DNA of 64,000 nucleotides from Eutreptiella sp. 'Long Island Sound 2002' (taxonomy: Eukaryota > Euglenozoa > Euglenophyceae > Eutreptiales > Eutreptiaceae), in NCBI GenBank assembly GCA_964036045.1, contig OZ038399.1:27665349-27729348 (forward strand), given 5' to 3'. Of the stretch, positions 20,170 through 32,425 are shown one piece after another; position 1 is the stretch's first letter; each line of letters opens with the position of its first letter. The position numbers and the translations under genes were made by a program. The notes under the pieces are model-generated. The model made no database searches. It saw only the letters and a program-made list of their open reading frames with translations, and was not told where the DNA came from.

Positions 20170-20820
20170 CTTATAAGCTTCTGCACCCGAGGGTCCAATA
20201 GCTTGATCTTGTCCTCCATGTCCTCGTCAGAGTGTAAGTTGCTTGCCCCCTGAGTAATAGACGTCCGGAGGTGATCCTCCACCGACTCTTCGCCCTTGGT
20301 AGTATCCTTCAACCCTTGGTAGGCATAAAGTAGGTCTCGTTCAACCATCTCCGGTGGACGATGGCAACATAGACACGCTCGAGGGGGTTCACATACACAT
20401 TCCTCCGAGAGGTCGTCCTCCTCTGGGGTCCTCACATGGGCACCCCACACGCTCTTCATGAGCTTAAGATCTACCTCCCTTTGCCAGGTGGTGATCTTCT
20501 GTTCGAGGTCCTCCTTCAATTGGGATAGATATCCCATACGTCCTTGCTTCAGTGGCCATGAGCTGCGGGTAGGCTTAGCGTAGCATAGCTTTTTCGCCAC
20601 CAACCTCCTCTTGGAGTCCACCTACTCCCTTAGCCTGGATCGGGGATCCAGCTCTTCGTCCATGGGGTCTTCCACCCTCATGGAGAGTAGGGGTTTCAGT
20701 GGGGCGATGTACTCGGCGTTCTCCACTTCCTCCACGCATGTCTGCACGAAGAAGGCGTCGTGCTCAGTTTTGTCATCTGAGTGGATAGAGCTGGGGAGCT
20801 CGGATAGTCCACACTAAGAG
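20170..20820 (-). pseudogene. Family B pol fragment upstream of RT, left copy (cut by element A)
   Basis: This matches the first 200 or so codons of the right-copy RT ORF (31294-30720), including the Cys-rich stretch CVCEPPRACLCCHRPPE. It stops at QKLIRT where element A entered. A TAG at about 20622 (REYVDS in the right copy) breaks the frame. The region looks like a Pol linker between protease and RT; no catalytic domain is visible in it. Confidence 0.8.
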
Positions 20821-21131
20821 ACTCCATCGGGAACAGGAACAGTTGGGGGCGTTGGTGTTAGTCACGACGTGTTCATCTCCTCCGGGTATAGTCTCAATAT
20901 CATCTTGAGGTCGTAGTCCATCCTTCAAGTCACCCAAGGTGAGTCCATCGCTTTCTGGTTGTATAGCCTGGACCAGAGTGGAGTCTAGGTCCTCCCAGGG
21001 GATGGAGGTAAGACCTCTGTCCACCACGCTGAGCATACTCCCCCATCCGGGTTTCCCGATAGGCGTCTTACGCCCCAGAGGCACGTAGATGGCCTCATCA
21101 GGTAACCGAACAGAGCTGATAGTCAGCCTGT
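20821..21131 (-). pseudogene. Family B Pol linker between protease and RT, left copy
   Basis: The coding signal continues in a shifted frame (21195-20773, e.g. MLSVVDRGLTSIPWEDLDST) that matches 31583-31320 in the right copy. No motif is recognised. Frame changes on both sides show decay in both copies. Confidence 0.55.
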
Positions 21132-21900
21132 CTAGGAGGGTTCGCCAGTACTTGTTGCCCCCATGGGCTCCCCAATCGGGGGAACACAGGACCATACGGG
21201 AACGTTCCGAGCCACCTTGGTCAAGACCTTCCCCAGTTCACTGAACCGGGGGTTCCCGTAGGCCATCCCGAAAGAGGGCCAGTAAAATTTGTAGCTGCAG
21301 TTTTTCCCCTTGCTGCAGTAAAGGTCCAAGACATGTTGCTTGTCGCTGGCGAACAGCTCCACAGTTAGGTCTTCTCTGGAGTAACCCAACTCCTTCAGAC
21401 CTTGGTCTAGGACTTCCCCCAATAGTTGATAGTCCTCAGTTTTGGAGGCCGCCATCATGTTCGAGGGCTCCTTCTTCGATACCCTCAGGTAGCTCGAGGT
21501 ATACTCCGACTGCTCCAGTGGCACGGAATCTTTTCCATTGCCGTGGTCCACGTAGAGGAGGTAGGGCGCTTGTAGCGTCAGGGATTGTATCTGGGAGTGC
21601 TGCACAAAGAAGTCAGTCCCCAAGACAAAGTCGAAGGCCTCAGTGTCCATGACATAGAACCGATGGGCGATAGTTCGGGAGGCCATTGGTATCTCCACTT
21701 CACAGTCCCCGCACCTGTGCACCACATGTCCATCCCCCATTCGTATAGCCGCGGTGGTCATGGTGTTCTTCAGGCTCCCACAAGGTAAAATTTTCTTGGC
21801 CACTATAGATATGGTGGCTCCAGTATCGCATACCCCCAGGTATTCACATCACCCTAGTCGGATACGTACCCAGAACACCAGGTCCAGGGCCCCACCAGAG
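21132..21900 (-). pseudogene. Family B retropepsin-like protease, left copy
   Basis: The aspartic protease signature CDTGATISIV is followed by FDFVLGTDFFVQHS, the second conserved block of retropepsins. It is nearly identical to the right copy (32425-31646). A TGA at 21849-21851, where the right copy has GGA, cuts the frame just before the active site, and the residue before DTGA is Cys instead of Trp. The protease would have matured the Gag-Pol polyprotein. Confidence 0.8.
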
Positions 21901-22184
21901 CGTCCCCGTCAGAACTCCGCGGGACAGGTCACCTCGAACCCCTTGTTCCGCAATTTGCGGGCCATCCTCATGAAACGGCTTCTCTTCTTGGAGTTGCCGT
22001 CATCACCACCTTCATGCTCACGCCTGGCCCCTTGCTCTCGCTGCGCCTGAGTCTGAGAGCGTGTGGTAGGACCAGACTGCCCTCCAGAGGGCTCGGATTT
22101 CCGCCCTGGATTAGGGTTGGGGTTGCCTCTGTTCTTGTCCGGGTTCTTGTTGTCCTTGTCTGGCTGGCGGTTAGTGCCTCCTCC

Positions 22185-24396
22185 TCATCCACCTTGACTC
22201 TTGTCTTGCCCTTTTCCACGTCCTTTCGACTTGCCCTTGCCGGAGTCGTTGTTGTTGCCCTTGCCACCGCCCTTGCCTGAGCCTTTGCCTGGATCTTCAC
22301 CCTTAAGCTTCGCCGACAGGCGCTGCTTGTGGTAGCACTCATCCTCGTACTGCTTCCTCTTCCCACAGAAGGCACAGGTGATAGTACACCTGTAGTGATC
22401 CGGCATCTTAGCCTTGGCGCCGGTGTTGGTCTCCTGCTTCTTCCCCTGGACTACGAAGCAGTCTGGCTGCTCGCAGTCAGAGGCGTGCTGCAGGTGGCCA
22501 TGCTCATCTCTGGCATCACACCAGAAGAGCTCCTTGACATTGTCCATGATACGGGCGTGCTTGGGGGTAGTCCCCTGTCCAGGTCTGGGTCCTTGGTACC
22601 CTTTGCCATGGCTTCCAGAGCCTCCCCCTCCAGGACGGTAGGCATTCAGGTGCTGGTCGCTTACTTTCTCCAGCGCCAGCTCCAAGAGTAGCACACACAA
22701 ATCCTCGTAGTTGAGGGCTCTAGCCTTGCGTTCTGCCGTTGACCGGCACTCGTCCCACAGCTCCCGAGGGAGCTTAGCCACCAACCAGAAAAGCAGGTTG
22801 TCGCTGCTGTAGGAACCGGGAGTCAATCGTACAGCCCAGTGATCCAGGTCAGCCAGTAGCTCAGAGACCCTGCCAGGTTTGGGGTTGTTGGGCAGCACGG
22901 CCAGGTTCTGGATCTCGGCCCTGATGGAGAGGTCGGTTTCATAGGTTGGGTACTGCCTCTCCAAGGCAACCAACACGTCGGCAAAGGTGGCGGACTTAGT
23001 CACAATCTGCTTGACCTGCTTCTCCAGGTACTTGGTCTTGCAGCACTGCAGGAGCAGATCACTTGACTCGCCCACTAGCATGGGTTTGGCCGGTCATTCG
23101 GAGGAACCGCCCTAAATTCTCAGCGAACTCGCTGAGATCCTTGCCTGTGAAGTCAGGCAAGTTCACCACGATCTTGGAGGTGGCAATAGCCTTAGCCTCC
23201 TGAGACATGCGTCCCTCAGGGCGCCTGGTCTTCCTCTTCTTCTTCTTCTTCCGCCCACTCGGGTTCTCGGGGTCCTCCGGGTCATCGTCCTCCGAGGGCG
23301 AAGCAGAAGTCATGGACGGCGGCTCATCATCAGAGGGGTCTCCGCCTAGGTTACTAGAGCCATAGGGCTCCACGTCAACCATTGCCCTCAGGGCTGTCAG
23401 CCCCAGCCGGTCCAGCTCGACTCTCGTGGAATTCCCCACGTGGCTGTAGGGAGGCTGGGCCGTTCTTGGTATGAAAGGGCTTCTCGGTATCACTGCAGGG
23501 GTCGGCATCGGTCGGCTCCTCAGGCTCTTCAGGGTGTTTGTCAGCCCTGCCACCAGATGGTTGGCTTGTACTCGGTGGGGTGAGACTCCCAGGTCGGTAG
23601 GTGACACTTGGGGAGGAATCAGGGGCTCCAGTTTAGCCCGAATCTCTTGAGTGAGATCCCCAACAATTTTCGAAGTGCCTCCTCGGAGTGCCTCATTGAT
23701 CTCCGACCGCGTCAGGGACCTGTTGGAGGATCTCCCCGATCCTCTACTCCTGCTCCCGCATGACTCAGGGCCTCTCCTCAGCCCACTCAGGGTTGCATAC
23801 CCAGGAACATCCACATAGGCTCCCGTAGCGGGTAGAGGATGGTGATAGTCAGCCGCATACCATCGCGGCGCAGAACTGGAGCCCACTGGCTCACTGGCAG
23901 TAGTTGCCTCTGGAAACACAGTGGTAGATGGGTCCACACCATAGGCAGGGTAGGTAGGCATACCAGTAAAGCCTGTGCCCCCAGCCATAGGCGGGGTGGT
24001 TATGGGTGTGGATGTTGCAGCGGCTGGGTCTGGAGTTGGGAGTGTGGTGGTTGTAGGAGAGGGTGATGCGTGGAGGCCAGAGGCGCTTGGTGCGCCCTCG
24101 AAGGTCGACTCACTCGTCGGGTCGTGCTCATGGTCTACTCCTTCGTCTGCCATGCTTTCTCCTGCATCCTTCTCTCTCTCCCTCTTTCCCTTCACAGCGT
24201 TGGTGTCCAACTCCTCGACTGAGAGGGCCCGGAAGGCCGACTGAAGTTCCTCCAGCGAGTCATCGACCACGTCCACTGGCCCATGTAAGGGCACAGAAGG
24301 TACAGCGCTACGTCCAGGTCCAGGTTCACCAGGTGCTAGCATTGCTGGTGCCTCAGGCGCTGTCCTCACGTCGATGTCCTCCTTCTTTGTGTCCAT
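22185..24396 (-). pseudogene. Family B Gag, left copy (2 bp deletion)
   Basis: It begins MDTKKEDIDVRTAPEAPAML and has a long Pro/Ser/Thr-rich N-terminal region. A basic run (GRKKKKKRKTRRP) resembles a nuclear localisation signal. A capsid-like region starts at LPDFTGKDLSEFAENLGRFL, then a Cys/His cluster (CTITCAFCGKRK...CYHK) and a Gly/Lys-rich tail. Loss of AC near 23060 shifts the frame after ...QTHASGRVK, giving two overlapping frames (24396-23059 and 23081-22185). Upstream, a PBS-like TGGTAGCAAGAGGC lies at 24477-24490 and a TATAAAA at 24496-24502. Their spacing does not fit a normal LTR-PBS junction, so neither is called as functional. Confidence 0.82.
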
Positions 24397-24927
24397 ATTC
24401 GCCCTTGTTGCTTATGACAGTTCTCGGCGCACTGGATGTACGGCACGGGGTTGCTGCTGGTACGCAGAGACTGTCTGCCTCTTGCTACCAGAAGGTTTTA
24501 TAGTGTTTTCAGCACTGTGTTTTTGTTGTGCCTCTCCTGCTGCTTGCTGCTGGTGTAGGGTTCTTGCTACTTGTTTTTGATGAGGAAAATGTTTTATTGT
24601 TGAAATACAACCAATCCAGGATAACCCAAGCCAGAGATAAGCAAGTAGAAGATAAACAGGATCAAAGCATGAAGGGCTGCAGTCACAAAGAGTTAGATAA
24701 AGACAACTATCAACAATAGACCACAGCAATTAACATACATTGCTACTCGGGATGAAATATTTTACATGTTTGCGAAAGACTGATAGAAAAACTGCCCCAA
24801 GGGCTCACTCTCTTCCATAGTGCCCTCTTGAGATGTGCACTCTTTGTTTTTGGGTCCCATAGGTGCTGAGGTGGCATGGCTTGTGGCGCTGAGGTCACTG
24901 CCATGTCACATGGGATATTACTACTTA

Positions 24928-25008
24928 GCTAGGCTGACTGGGTATTGAACCCAGGACCTCTCAAAAAGAGGTGCCCCAGCCCGCTAGGGTGCATACCACT
25001 AGGATAGC
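24928..25008 (-). other. tRNA-like sequence (81 nt), left copy
   Basis: On the minus strand it starts GCTATCC and ends GCCTAGC, pairing at five of seven acceptor positions. It has an A-box-like TAGTGGTATGC, an arm ACCTCT/AGAGGT with a short loop, and a perfect T arm CTGGGTTCAATACCCAG with B box GGTTCAATACC. The anticodon loop is too short for a normal tRNA, so this is a degenerate tRNA or the head of a tRNA-derived SINE. Confidence 0.45.
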
Positions 25009-25212
25009 TAAGAATTCATGAGAAAACATAGATAAATTCATAGGCTCTGCCTTCAGTATATCAGTGTCTCAGTCACCCAGGAAAAGATGTTTTAGTGCAT
25101 ATAGCTTGGGGATTAAGGGGTCCACACAACATCCTGATGTAGTGTTTGGTTCCATAGGTCAAAATGTGTTATCACCCATTTTGGTTAGGCCAATACTAAG
25201 ATAAAAATGCAT

Positions 25213-25825
25213 GAGTGCTTAGAGCACCTCTAATACAACTAAAGTATACCCCAAAGCATTGGAAAAGCACTTTTTCTTACTCGTCATATACCCCATTTTT
25301 TGGGGGTCATTCGTGTAGCATACCCCAAGGCATGATATTTGATGTCCAACCTTTTGTAAAATCATTATTTTGCCCAAAAAGACAAACCCGCAATGGATTA
25401 TTTGATTCTGAGGCCTCTATTTTGCAAATCTGGATATCATTTCTTTGAGCGGGGGGGGCCGGGGTGGGGGGGGGTCAAAAGCTTTTGATCACAAGGCTTA
25501 AAGGAGTGGGGAGGCATAATGTGATCAGAACGAACCCCGGTCAAGTGGTAATGCAGCTAACTGCAGAGTTTTCGGTCGGCGGTTCGAAACCGACCATCGC
25601 CGGCTGCGCCGGTGCCGTATTTGCACGAGTGGGACTCAAACCGTCGACCTAAAAGTCGGCGTCCGGCTGCATTATCTTTCGGCCACTGCTTACCCTGGTC
25701 GTAGTGTTTCTCCCTACTGCTTGTACCCGAGTCAGCCACTGCCAAAAAACCTAACGTGTGTGTTTCTGTCTGCCTGCCTGCTTGCCCGGATGACTGTCTC
25801 AGGGATGCCGCTGAAGTTTTAAATC
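25213..25825 (-). mobile_element. tRNA-pair inverted-repeat element (family C), copy 1
   Basis: Homologous, in reverse orientation, to 39565-40190 and 49376-49983. It includes the conserved tail (CATACCCCAAGGCATGATAT, GATGTCCAACCTTTTGTAAA) and two convergent tRNA-like modules at about 25545-25695. The left end has GCACCTCTAATACAAC; the other end reads CAGCGGCATCCCTGAGACAG on the minus strand. The terminal repeats are more decayed than in the other copies. Confidence 0.75.
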
Positions 25826-26929
25826 AATAGCCGCGCTGGTTGTGAGGCGGGGCATACGCATTTGCATTTGTCCCTTGCTATGAATGTGGAAGGCCAACTG
25901 CTTGGGTTTACTTGGTGATCGTGGTTAGTCATGACAACCATCATGAAGTAGGTCCCACACGACATCCATGGCACCAGACATGCGGTGCACAACAAGGCAA
26001 GCAACCAGCCTTTATGGAACAATGATGTGCCTCCAATGTTCCAATGATTGCACGTGCATCCACACCTAGCATGTGGCGCCAAATGCAGAACTGTAAAATC
26101 TCCAGGTGCGGTCCCGTGGAAAAAGGCAAAACAGTGTAGTAGCGAATCACTTTGACAACTTTGCTAGCCTGCACTAGCGTGCACTGCCAAAGGCAATAGA
26201 ATTTGTATCATCAAAATGAAAGATACACTATCTTTTACCAAAGCATTCTTTCAACGCAGCTTAGTTGTACAGATGTATACCATGTTGATAGAGGAGGGCT
26301 TAATTTGTCCGGGGAGAATTTCATTGCCGATAATTTCGCCCAGCGAAAAATCTCGCGGCTCTAGAGATCACCAAACCTCCAAGTGCCATATGCCAAAATG
26401 GCTATAATAATACCTCAAGACTTGCCCCAAATAGAGACCCCAAAATTGCAACAGATTGCCCCACTAAGGAGGGCCAGTACCTCTACCATCAACATCTAAT
26501 TTCATACATGTCTGCAAGAAACGGTTGGCCGAGAGGCGTTCATAACCGCTAGGTTCTTCTTAGAAACAATCTTTCTCCAACGGTAGCAAAGGATGGAAAT
26601 ATTGCACCAAAATTTCGCGAAGAGAAAATTTTGCAACTCTTCTTCTTTTGCCACTCTTCATTTTTCTCCGCGAAATTCTTCTTTGGCAAGCAAACCTTCC
26701 CCCCGCCGTATCCATCTTTTTTATGACAACAGGATGTGTTGAACTATGGCAGTGGCACTCTTTTAGGATCTCATTATTTTTCGATTCTTTTTGTAGAATT
26801 GTACTACAGAACATTGGTAAATGGCGGAGACTCACAAACATGTAGCTTCAAAATGATTTTTTTGTTGTTGCCAATACCTGGTGGCTATTTCGCATTGCTC
26901 TTCGAAACCAACAACCGACTTCATTTTCT

Positions 26930-27070
26930 TAGCGATATAGATTCGCAGTGAATTCAATTGGAATTTGCCGAATTTGCCAGAAATTTGTTCGGAGCGCGAA
27001 TTCACTGTGAATTGGGGGCAAAATTACTTGAGCCGCAAATTCGTGGCAAATTCGGCCTGCGAATTCGCAG
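26930..27070. repeat. GAATTC/AAATTCG-rich cluster
   Basis: A short stretch with many GAATTC, AATTCG and AATTTGCC words in both orientations. It is duplicated at 37479-37619 and echoed by a denser cluster at 38500-38630. Looks like a degenerate short tandem or foldback repeat. Confidence 0.6.
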
Positions 27071-27667
27071 GCGACACAAAAATGATCATGCGTGCGCCGT
27101 CTTTTCCAAAGCGGAAACACCAGCTAGAGATTCTGCGGCCGAACAATTTTTTTTGAGATGATGCCATGAAAGGTATAATGATTCCGCTTTGATTCAATTA
27201 TTCAGCTTCTTGTGCGGTGCCCGGTTGTCTGTTTTCCAAAAGATTTTCTATGCAGACTCTGAGCACATTTCTACATGCTTCTTGCCACATTGATCACAAT
27301 AGTACCGCCGGTTTCGTTCAAAACTCCACCAGCACCGACAAAACGAGTCGCAACCTTTTAATTTTCTACTCTTTTCTTCGAATTTTGTAAGCTAAAATGG
27401 GCTCTCTTGGGCCGAAGTTGAGTCTGGTACCCTTCCGTCCCTTTCTGCAACTGTTGAGTGAAAGACATTCGTGCCACGGACTCTCAAAAAATTCAGATTT
27501 GACACAGAAATGGTGATAATTATTGACAATCATGACAATAGTAATGTTAATGGATTGCCCAATCTTGTATTTGTTATTTTCTCTCTTAGATGAATTCAAG
27601 TCCAATGTTTCAATTCAAGCATGCAATGAATGACGGCCCAATAAGGGCAACAAGTGATTCACAAGTT

Positions 27668-28320
27668 GCACAAAATGCTTGCAATAACAACCTAAGCCCC
27701 AAACATGTGTGTGGACGGTGATAGGCACGCAAAAACCCACCTATGAACCATATGGAAATGGACTACAAAACGGTGCAAAATAGGGCCAAAAACACCTCAA
27801 ATGTTCATCGTTCATCCCATTCTTATGCACATACTATCATATTTTATGTAGTTATTATCATTCAAATGCATACAATACCAACCCAAGCCTCAAACATGTG
27901 TGTGGACGGTGATAGGTGATCAAAACCCTACCTATGAACCATATGGATATTGGACCACAAACGGTGCAAAATGGGGCCAGAAACACCTCCAATGTTCATT
28001 GTTCATCCCATTCTTGTACACATGCTATCATATTATATGTAGCACCTATCATACGAATGCTTACAATAACAACCTAAGCCCCAAACATGTGTGTGTACGG
28101 TGATAGGCACGCAAAAGCCTACCTATGAACCATATGGAAATGGAGCACAAACGGTGCAAAATAGGGCCAAAAACACCTCAAATGTTCATTGTTCATCCCA
28201 TTCTTATGCACATAGTATCATATTTTATGTAGTTCTTATCATTCAAATGCATACAATACCAACCCAAGCCCCAAACATGTGTGTGGACGGTGATAGGTGA
28301 TCAAAACCCTACCTATGAAC
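27668..28320. repeat. 190 bp satellite, about 3.5 copies
   Basis: The GTGTGGACGGTGATAGG anchor recurs at about 27711, 27902, 28093 and 28283. These are the same units as the right part of the 4972-6905 array, carried along by the tandem duplication. Confidence 0.93.
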
Positions 28321-28871
28321 CATATGGATATTGGACCCCATGGTGCATGAGAAAGGGATGAATAGCCTAGAATAAAGGCAAAACATCGCTTGTCATGTAG
28401 GCTTCTACCAATGGTGATGACAATTTGTTCACATATCACCTCTATACCACCTCTTCCAGCCCTGTAAGGCCCTTTACATGGCCTCCATAGACCCTGAAAC
28501 CATGAAAAAGCGTGGTTTTTGGCTAGAAAAGTGTGAATTTCTGAAAATCTGTGCCTGCCAATCTGGATTTTTTTAGGTCAGCAGCAAGGTATTGATCTCG
28601 GGGACACGCTCATGCCTTTACTTTGCTTCCAACTGCAAAAAAAAGTGGACTTTTTGGCGATTTTCCATTGCGCACGGCGGTCAGGAATCTGAAACTCGCG
28701 TACGCGGCAGTTGTTGACAGTTGATCTGCGGCTCCAGCTCCAGCGACAGCATAATTTTGTTAAAATTTTGAGAAAACACAAAAACAACAGTACTACTGTG
28801 TACAGTTTGATATCGCCGTTCTGAAAATGCCTGACTTTGAATTTTGGGAAAAAACAGCTGCTAAAATCATA

Positions 28872-29360
28872 GGTGAATAGCCTCAGGGTACGGTCAGCAC
28901 CCACATGACCGCTGGACTCATGGGTCCACTTCAGCAGCGCTGGGACCCTGTCACTGGGTACCACGATGCGGTCCTCGTGCCAGAGGTAGCTCTTGTCCCT
29001 CTTCCACTGTTCTTGGTTGACCAGGAGGGGTTCAAGGCGTTTCTCCAGGCGCTTGTAGATATCCTCAAACTGCTTCAGGTACTCCGCTTGTTGGAGTCCA
29101 TCTAGGGGGCGTATCATAGTCATGTTGAGGTCCAAGTGCACGTCCATACGGCTGAACGCCTCCTTAGCCAGCGCTTCAGACCGGGCACCAATCAGGGCGT
29201 CGAAGTTGTTGCGGCTGATGTAGTCTGCACACTCGTTCTTCACTCCCTGGATATGGTGTACCGTCAGCCCTAGTTGGCTGAGGTGGGTCCACCAGCACCG
29301 TAGCTTGGCCTTCTCAGGTGGGGGACCCTTCTGGAAAGTGTGGACCGGCTCTGGTCGCAC
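28872..29360 (-). pseudogene. Family B RNase H end and integrase zinc-binding half, right copy
   Basis: Equivalent to 7455-8017, with HHIQGVKNECADYISR and HESSGH visible, ending at TLRLFTYDF where the satellite-bearing insertion starts. The integrase core is absent from this unit because the duplication breakpoint lies in the satellite. A stop after GHWNWK and a frame change near 29350 separate it from RT. Between them the RNase H middle (NYSTYEQKLLAGMLVLSS) can still be read. Confidence 0.75.
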
Positions 29361-29467
29361 AGCCAGACCACAGGGTTACTCCCCAACAGTCGTGCCTGAG
29401 AGGATAGCACCAGCATACCCGCGAGCAATTTCTGCTCATAGGTGGAGTAGTTCCCCCTGGCCTGGTT

Positions 29468-31294
29468 TCATTTCCAGTTCCAGTGGCCCAGGGGTACTAG
29501 GACCCACTTGTTGTCAGGGTAGCTGTGCTTGAGAGTTCCATCTCGGTTGAGACCTTCAGTCCCCCATCGGGAAATAGCCGAGTCGAACTCCTCCTTCTCT
29601 ACTGCTTGCCATTGGAACAACGTTCCACCACCGCCCACATTGCTGGCGTCAGTCACCAGGATAATCTCCCCTTGTGCTCTAGGCACGCCCAAGCACTTAG
29701 CGTTGGCCACCTTGTCTTTGAGCTCGTCAAACGCTTGTTGCTCTTGTGGGCCCCAGCGCCAGGTAGTACTCTTCTTGATCAGGTCCGTCAGAATGGCGCT
29801 GGTGTAGGTGAAGTTTTTGATATGGCAGCGGTAGAAGTTGCACGCCCCAATGAAACTGCGTACATCATGAAGTCTTTTCTTGGGGTCTTCGTGTCGTACC
29901 TTAGCGTCCATCAGGGGTTTGGCCTTAGAGGCCGCTGGGGTCCACCACCCATAGCCAACGTCAAACCCCAGGTACTGCATGGTCTCCTGCATGAACTCAC
30001 ACTTCTCCAGCTTGAGTCGTGTGTGGTTCTCTTGGCAGACCGCAAAGAACTCACCCCAGAGGATTAGGTGATCCTCCTGGGTATTGGTCCCGAAGCATAC
30101 ATCGTCGATGTGCGCCTCCATCTGGGCCCCACGGGACATGAGTTCTTGCACCTTGGGTCTTCGTCGTAGGATGCACAAGATCTTGTTCATCGGCTCTTGG
30201 AATAGAGCGGGTGCGTTGGCCACGCCAAAGGGCATGACCTTCCACTTGAACACCCTCCCTTGAGGGGGGATGAAGGCTAGTAGCTCCTGAGCGTTGGGCG
30301 TCAGGTCCACCTGCCAGAATCCGCTCCTCTTGTCCATCTTGGTCTTGTAGCGACAGGAGGCTATCTTCTCAAGGGTAGACTCCATATTAGGAATGGACCC
30401 TGAGTGGTTCAACATTTTCTTGTTCAGCTCTCCATAGTCCACTACCAACCGTTTGGCTGTAGACCCAGGGTTAGCCACCAGGAAACAGGGGCTGCAGTGT
30501 TGGGGGTAGTCCCCGTCCTTGTACTCCAGGACTAGGCCAGCGTCAATACATTCTTGTATCTGTCGCTCAATCTCGTCGGCCTGCTCTTTAGGAGCGGGAT
30601 AGGGTCTCCTCCGGATCTTATGGCCCACGAACTCGGGTTTCAGCTTGAGGTCCATCTGTACCAGCTTGTCACATGAGGCTGGGGGTGGTAGTTCCCCGAA
30701 CACCTCCAGATAGGTCCTTATAAGCTTCTGCACCGGAGGGTCCAATAGCTTGATCTTGTCCTCCCTGTCCTCGTCAGAGTGTAAGTTGCTTGCCCCCTGA
30801 GTAATAGACGTCCGGAGGTGATCCTCCACCGACTCTTCGCCCTTGGTAGTATCCTTCAACCCTTGGTAGGCATAAAGTAGGTCTCGTTCAACCATCTCCG
30901 GTGGACGATGGCAACATAGACACGCTCGAGGGGGTTCACATACACATTCCTCCGAGAGGTCGTCCTCCTCTGGGGTCCTCACATGGGCACCCCACACGCT
31001 CTTCATGAGCTTAAGATCTACCTCCCTTTGCCAGGTGGTGATCTTCTGTTCGAGGTCCTCCTTCAATTGGGATAGATCTCCCATACGTCCTTGCTTCAGT
31101 GGCCATGAGCTGCGGGTAGGCTTAGCGTAGCATAGCTTTTTCGCCACCAAACTCCTCTTGGAGTCCACGTACTCCCTTATCCTTGATTGGGGATCCAGCT
31201 CTTCGTCCGTGGGGTCTTCCAACCTCATGGAGAGTAGGGGTTTCAGTGGGGCGATGTACTCGGCGTTCTCCACTTCCTCCACGCATGTCTGCAC
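29468..31294 (-). pseudogene. Family B reverse transcriptase-RNase H, right copy
   Basis: A 608-codon open frame, the best-preserved B enzyme in the window. The first 180 or so residues are a linker with a Cys-rich patch (CVCEPPRACLCC). RT follows from about TYLEVFGELPPPASC, with KRLVVDYGELNKK, KMDKRSGFWQVDL, KWKVMPFGVANAPALFQ and the active-site box AHIDDV. RNase H starts at LVTDASNVGGGG and the frame stops after GHWNWK. RT would make cDNA from element RNA. His in place of Tyr or Phe before the catalytic DD pair is unusual. The frame ends before RNase H is complete, so the copy is defective. Confidence 0.85.
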
Positions 31295-31319
31295 GAAGAA
31301 GGCGTCTTGCTCAGTTTTG

Positions 31320-31583
31320 TCATCTGAGTGGATAGAGCTGGGGAGCTCGGATAGTCCACACTAAGAGACTCCATCGGTAACAGGAACAGTTGGGGGCGTT
31401 GGTGTTAGTCACGACGTGTTCATCTCCTCCGGGTATAGTCTCAATAGCATCTTGAGGTCGTAGTCCATCCTTCAAGTCACCCAAGGTGAGTCCATCGCTT
31501 TCTCGTTGTATAGCCTGGACCAGAGTGGAGTCTGGGTCCTCCCAGGGGATGGAGGTAAGACCTCTGTCCACCACGCTGAGCAT
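31320..31583 (-). pseudogene. Family B Pol linker, right copy
   Basis: An 87-codon frame (MLSVVDRGLTSIPWEDPDST...) matching the left copy between protease and RT. No domain recognised. It is out of frame with both neighbours. Confidence 0.5.
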
Positions 31584-31645
31584 ACTCCCCCATCAGGGTT
31601 TTCCCGATAGGCGTCTTACGCCCCAGAGGCACGTAGATGGCCTCA

Positions 31646-32425
31646 TCAGGTAACCGAACAGAGCTGATAGTCAGCCTGTCCAGGAGGGTTCGCCAGTACT
31701 TGTTGCCCCCATGGGCTCCCCAATCGGGGGAAACAGGACCATACGGGAACGTTCCGAGCCACCTTGGTCAAGACCTTCCCCAGTTCACTGAACCGGGGGT
31801 TCCCGTAGGCCATCCCGAAAGAGGGCCAGTAAAATTTGTTGCTGCAGTTTTTCCCCTTGCTGCAGTAAAGGTCCAAGACATGTTGCTTGTCGCTGGCGAA
31901 CAGCTCCACAGTTAGGTCTTCTCTGGAGTAACCCAACTCCTTCAGACCTTGGTCTAGGACTTCCCCCAATAGTTGATAGTCCTCAGTCTTGGAGGCCGCC
32001 ATCATGTTCGAGGGCTCCTCCTTCGATACCCTCAGGTAGCTCGAGGTATACTCCGACTGCTCCAGTGGCACGGAATCTTTGCCATTGCCGTGGTCCACGT
32101 AGAGGAGGTAGGGCGCTTGTAGCGTCAGGGATTGTATCTGGGAGTGCTGCACAAAGAAGTCAGTCCCCAAGACAAAGTCGAAGGCCTCAGTGTCCATGAC
32201 ATAGAACCGATGGGCGATAGTTCGGGAGGCCATTGGTATCTCCACTTCACAGTCCCCGCACCTGTGCACCACATGTCCATCCCCCATTCGTATAGCCGCG
32301 GTGGTCATGGTGTTCTTCAGGCTCCCACAAGGTAAAATTTTCTTGGCAACTATAGATATGGTGGCTCCAGTATCCCATACCCCCAGGGATTCACATCCCC
32401 CTAGTCGGATACGTACCCAGAACAC
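31646..32425 (-). pseudogene. Family B retropepsin-like protease, right copy
   Basis: A 259-codon frame with the active-site motif VWDTGATISIV, a flap-region candidate near RMGDGHVVHRCG, and FDFVLGTDFFVQHS. The TGA present in the left copy is GGA here, so the active site is in an open frame. It lies between gag and RT as in Ty3/gypsy Pol. The frame is separate from both gag and RT, so the polyprotein is broken. Confidence 0.82.

Larger units (their letters stand above)
2551..24396 (-). mobile_element. Family B Ty3/gypsy-type retrotransposon, left copy, interrupted by element A
   Basis: Reading right to left, this copy has gag (24396-22185), protease (about 21900-21132), a linker and the start of the RT ORF (20820-20170), element A (20164-9295), RT-RNase H (9290-8046), RNase H end plus integrase zinc half (8017-7455), a satellite-bearing insertion (about 7455-4300), then integrase core and chromodomain to 2923. 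The order PR-RT-RH-IN-chromodomain is that of Ty3/gypsy chromoviruses. It carries a TGA before the protease, a 2 bp gag deletion, a TAG at about 20622 and frameshifts in RNase H, so it is dead as an autonomous unit. I could not find its LTRs: 2551-2922 and the sequence upstream of gag do not match each other by eye. Confidence 0.85.
24397..27667. repeat. 3.3 kb 5' flank of family B, left member of tandem duplication
   Basis: This stretch matches 34946-38216 base for base apart from scattered changes, at a constant offset of 10,549. It contains a tRNA-like sequence, one tRNA-pair inverted-repeat element and a cluster rich in GAATTC. No gene is visible. Part of it may be the B 5' LTR, but I cannot delimit one. 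Confidence 0.9.

Noticed and set aside
24397-24800. Family B 5' LTR and PBS
   Set aside because: A PBS-like TGGTAGCAAGAGGC and a TATAAAA are present, but the preceding bases do not end in CA, the TATA is only a few bases away, and no matching 3' LTR is seen.
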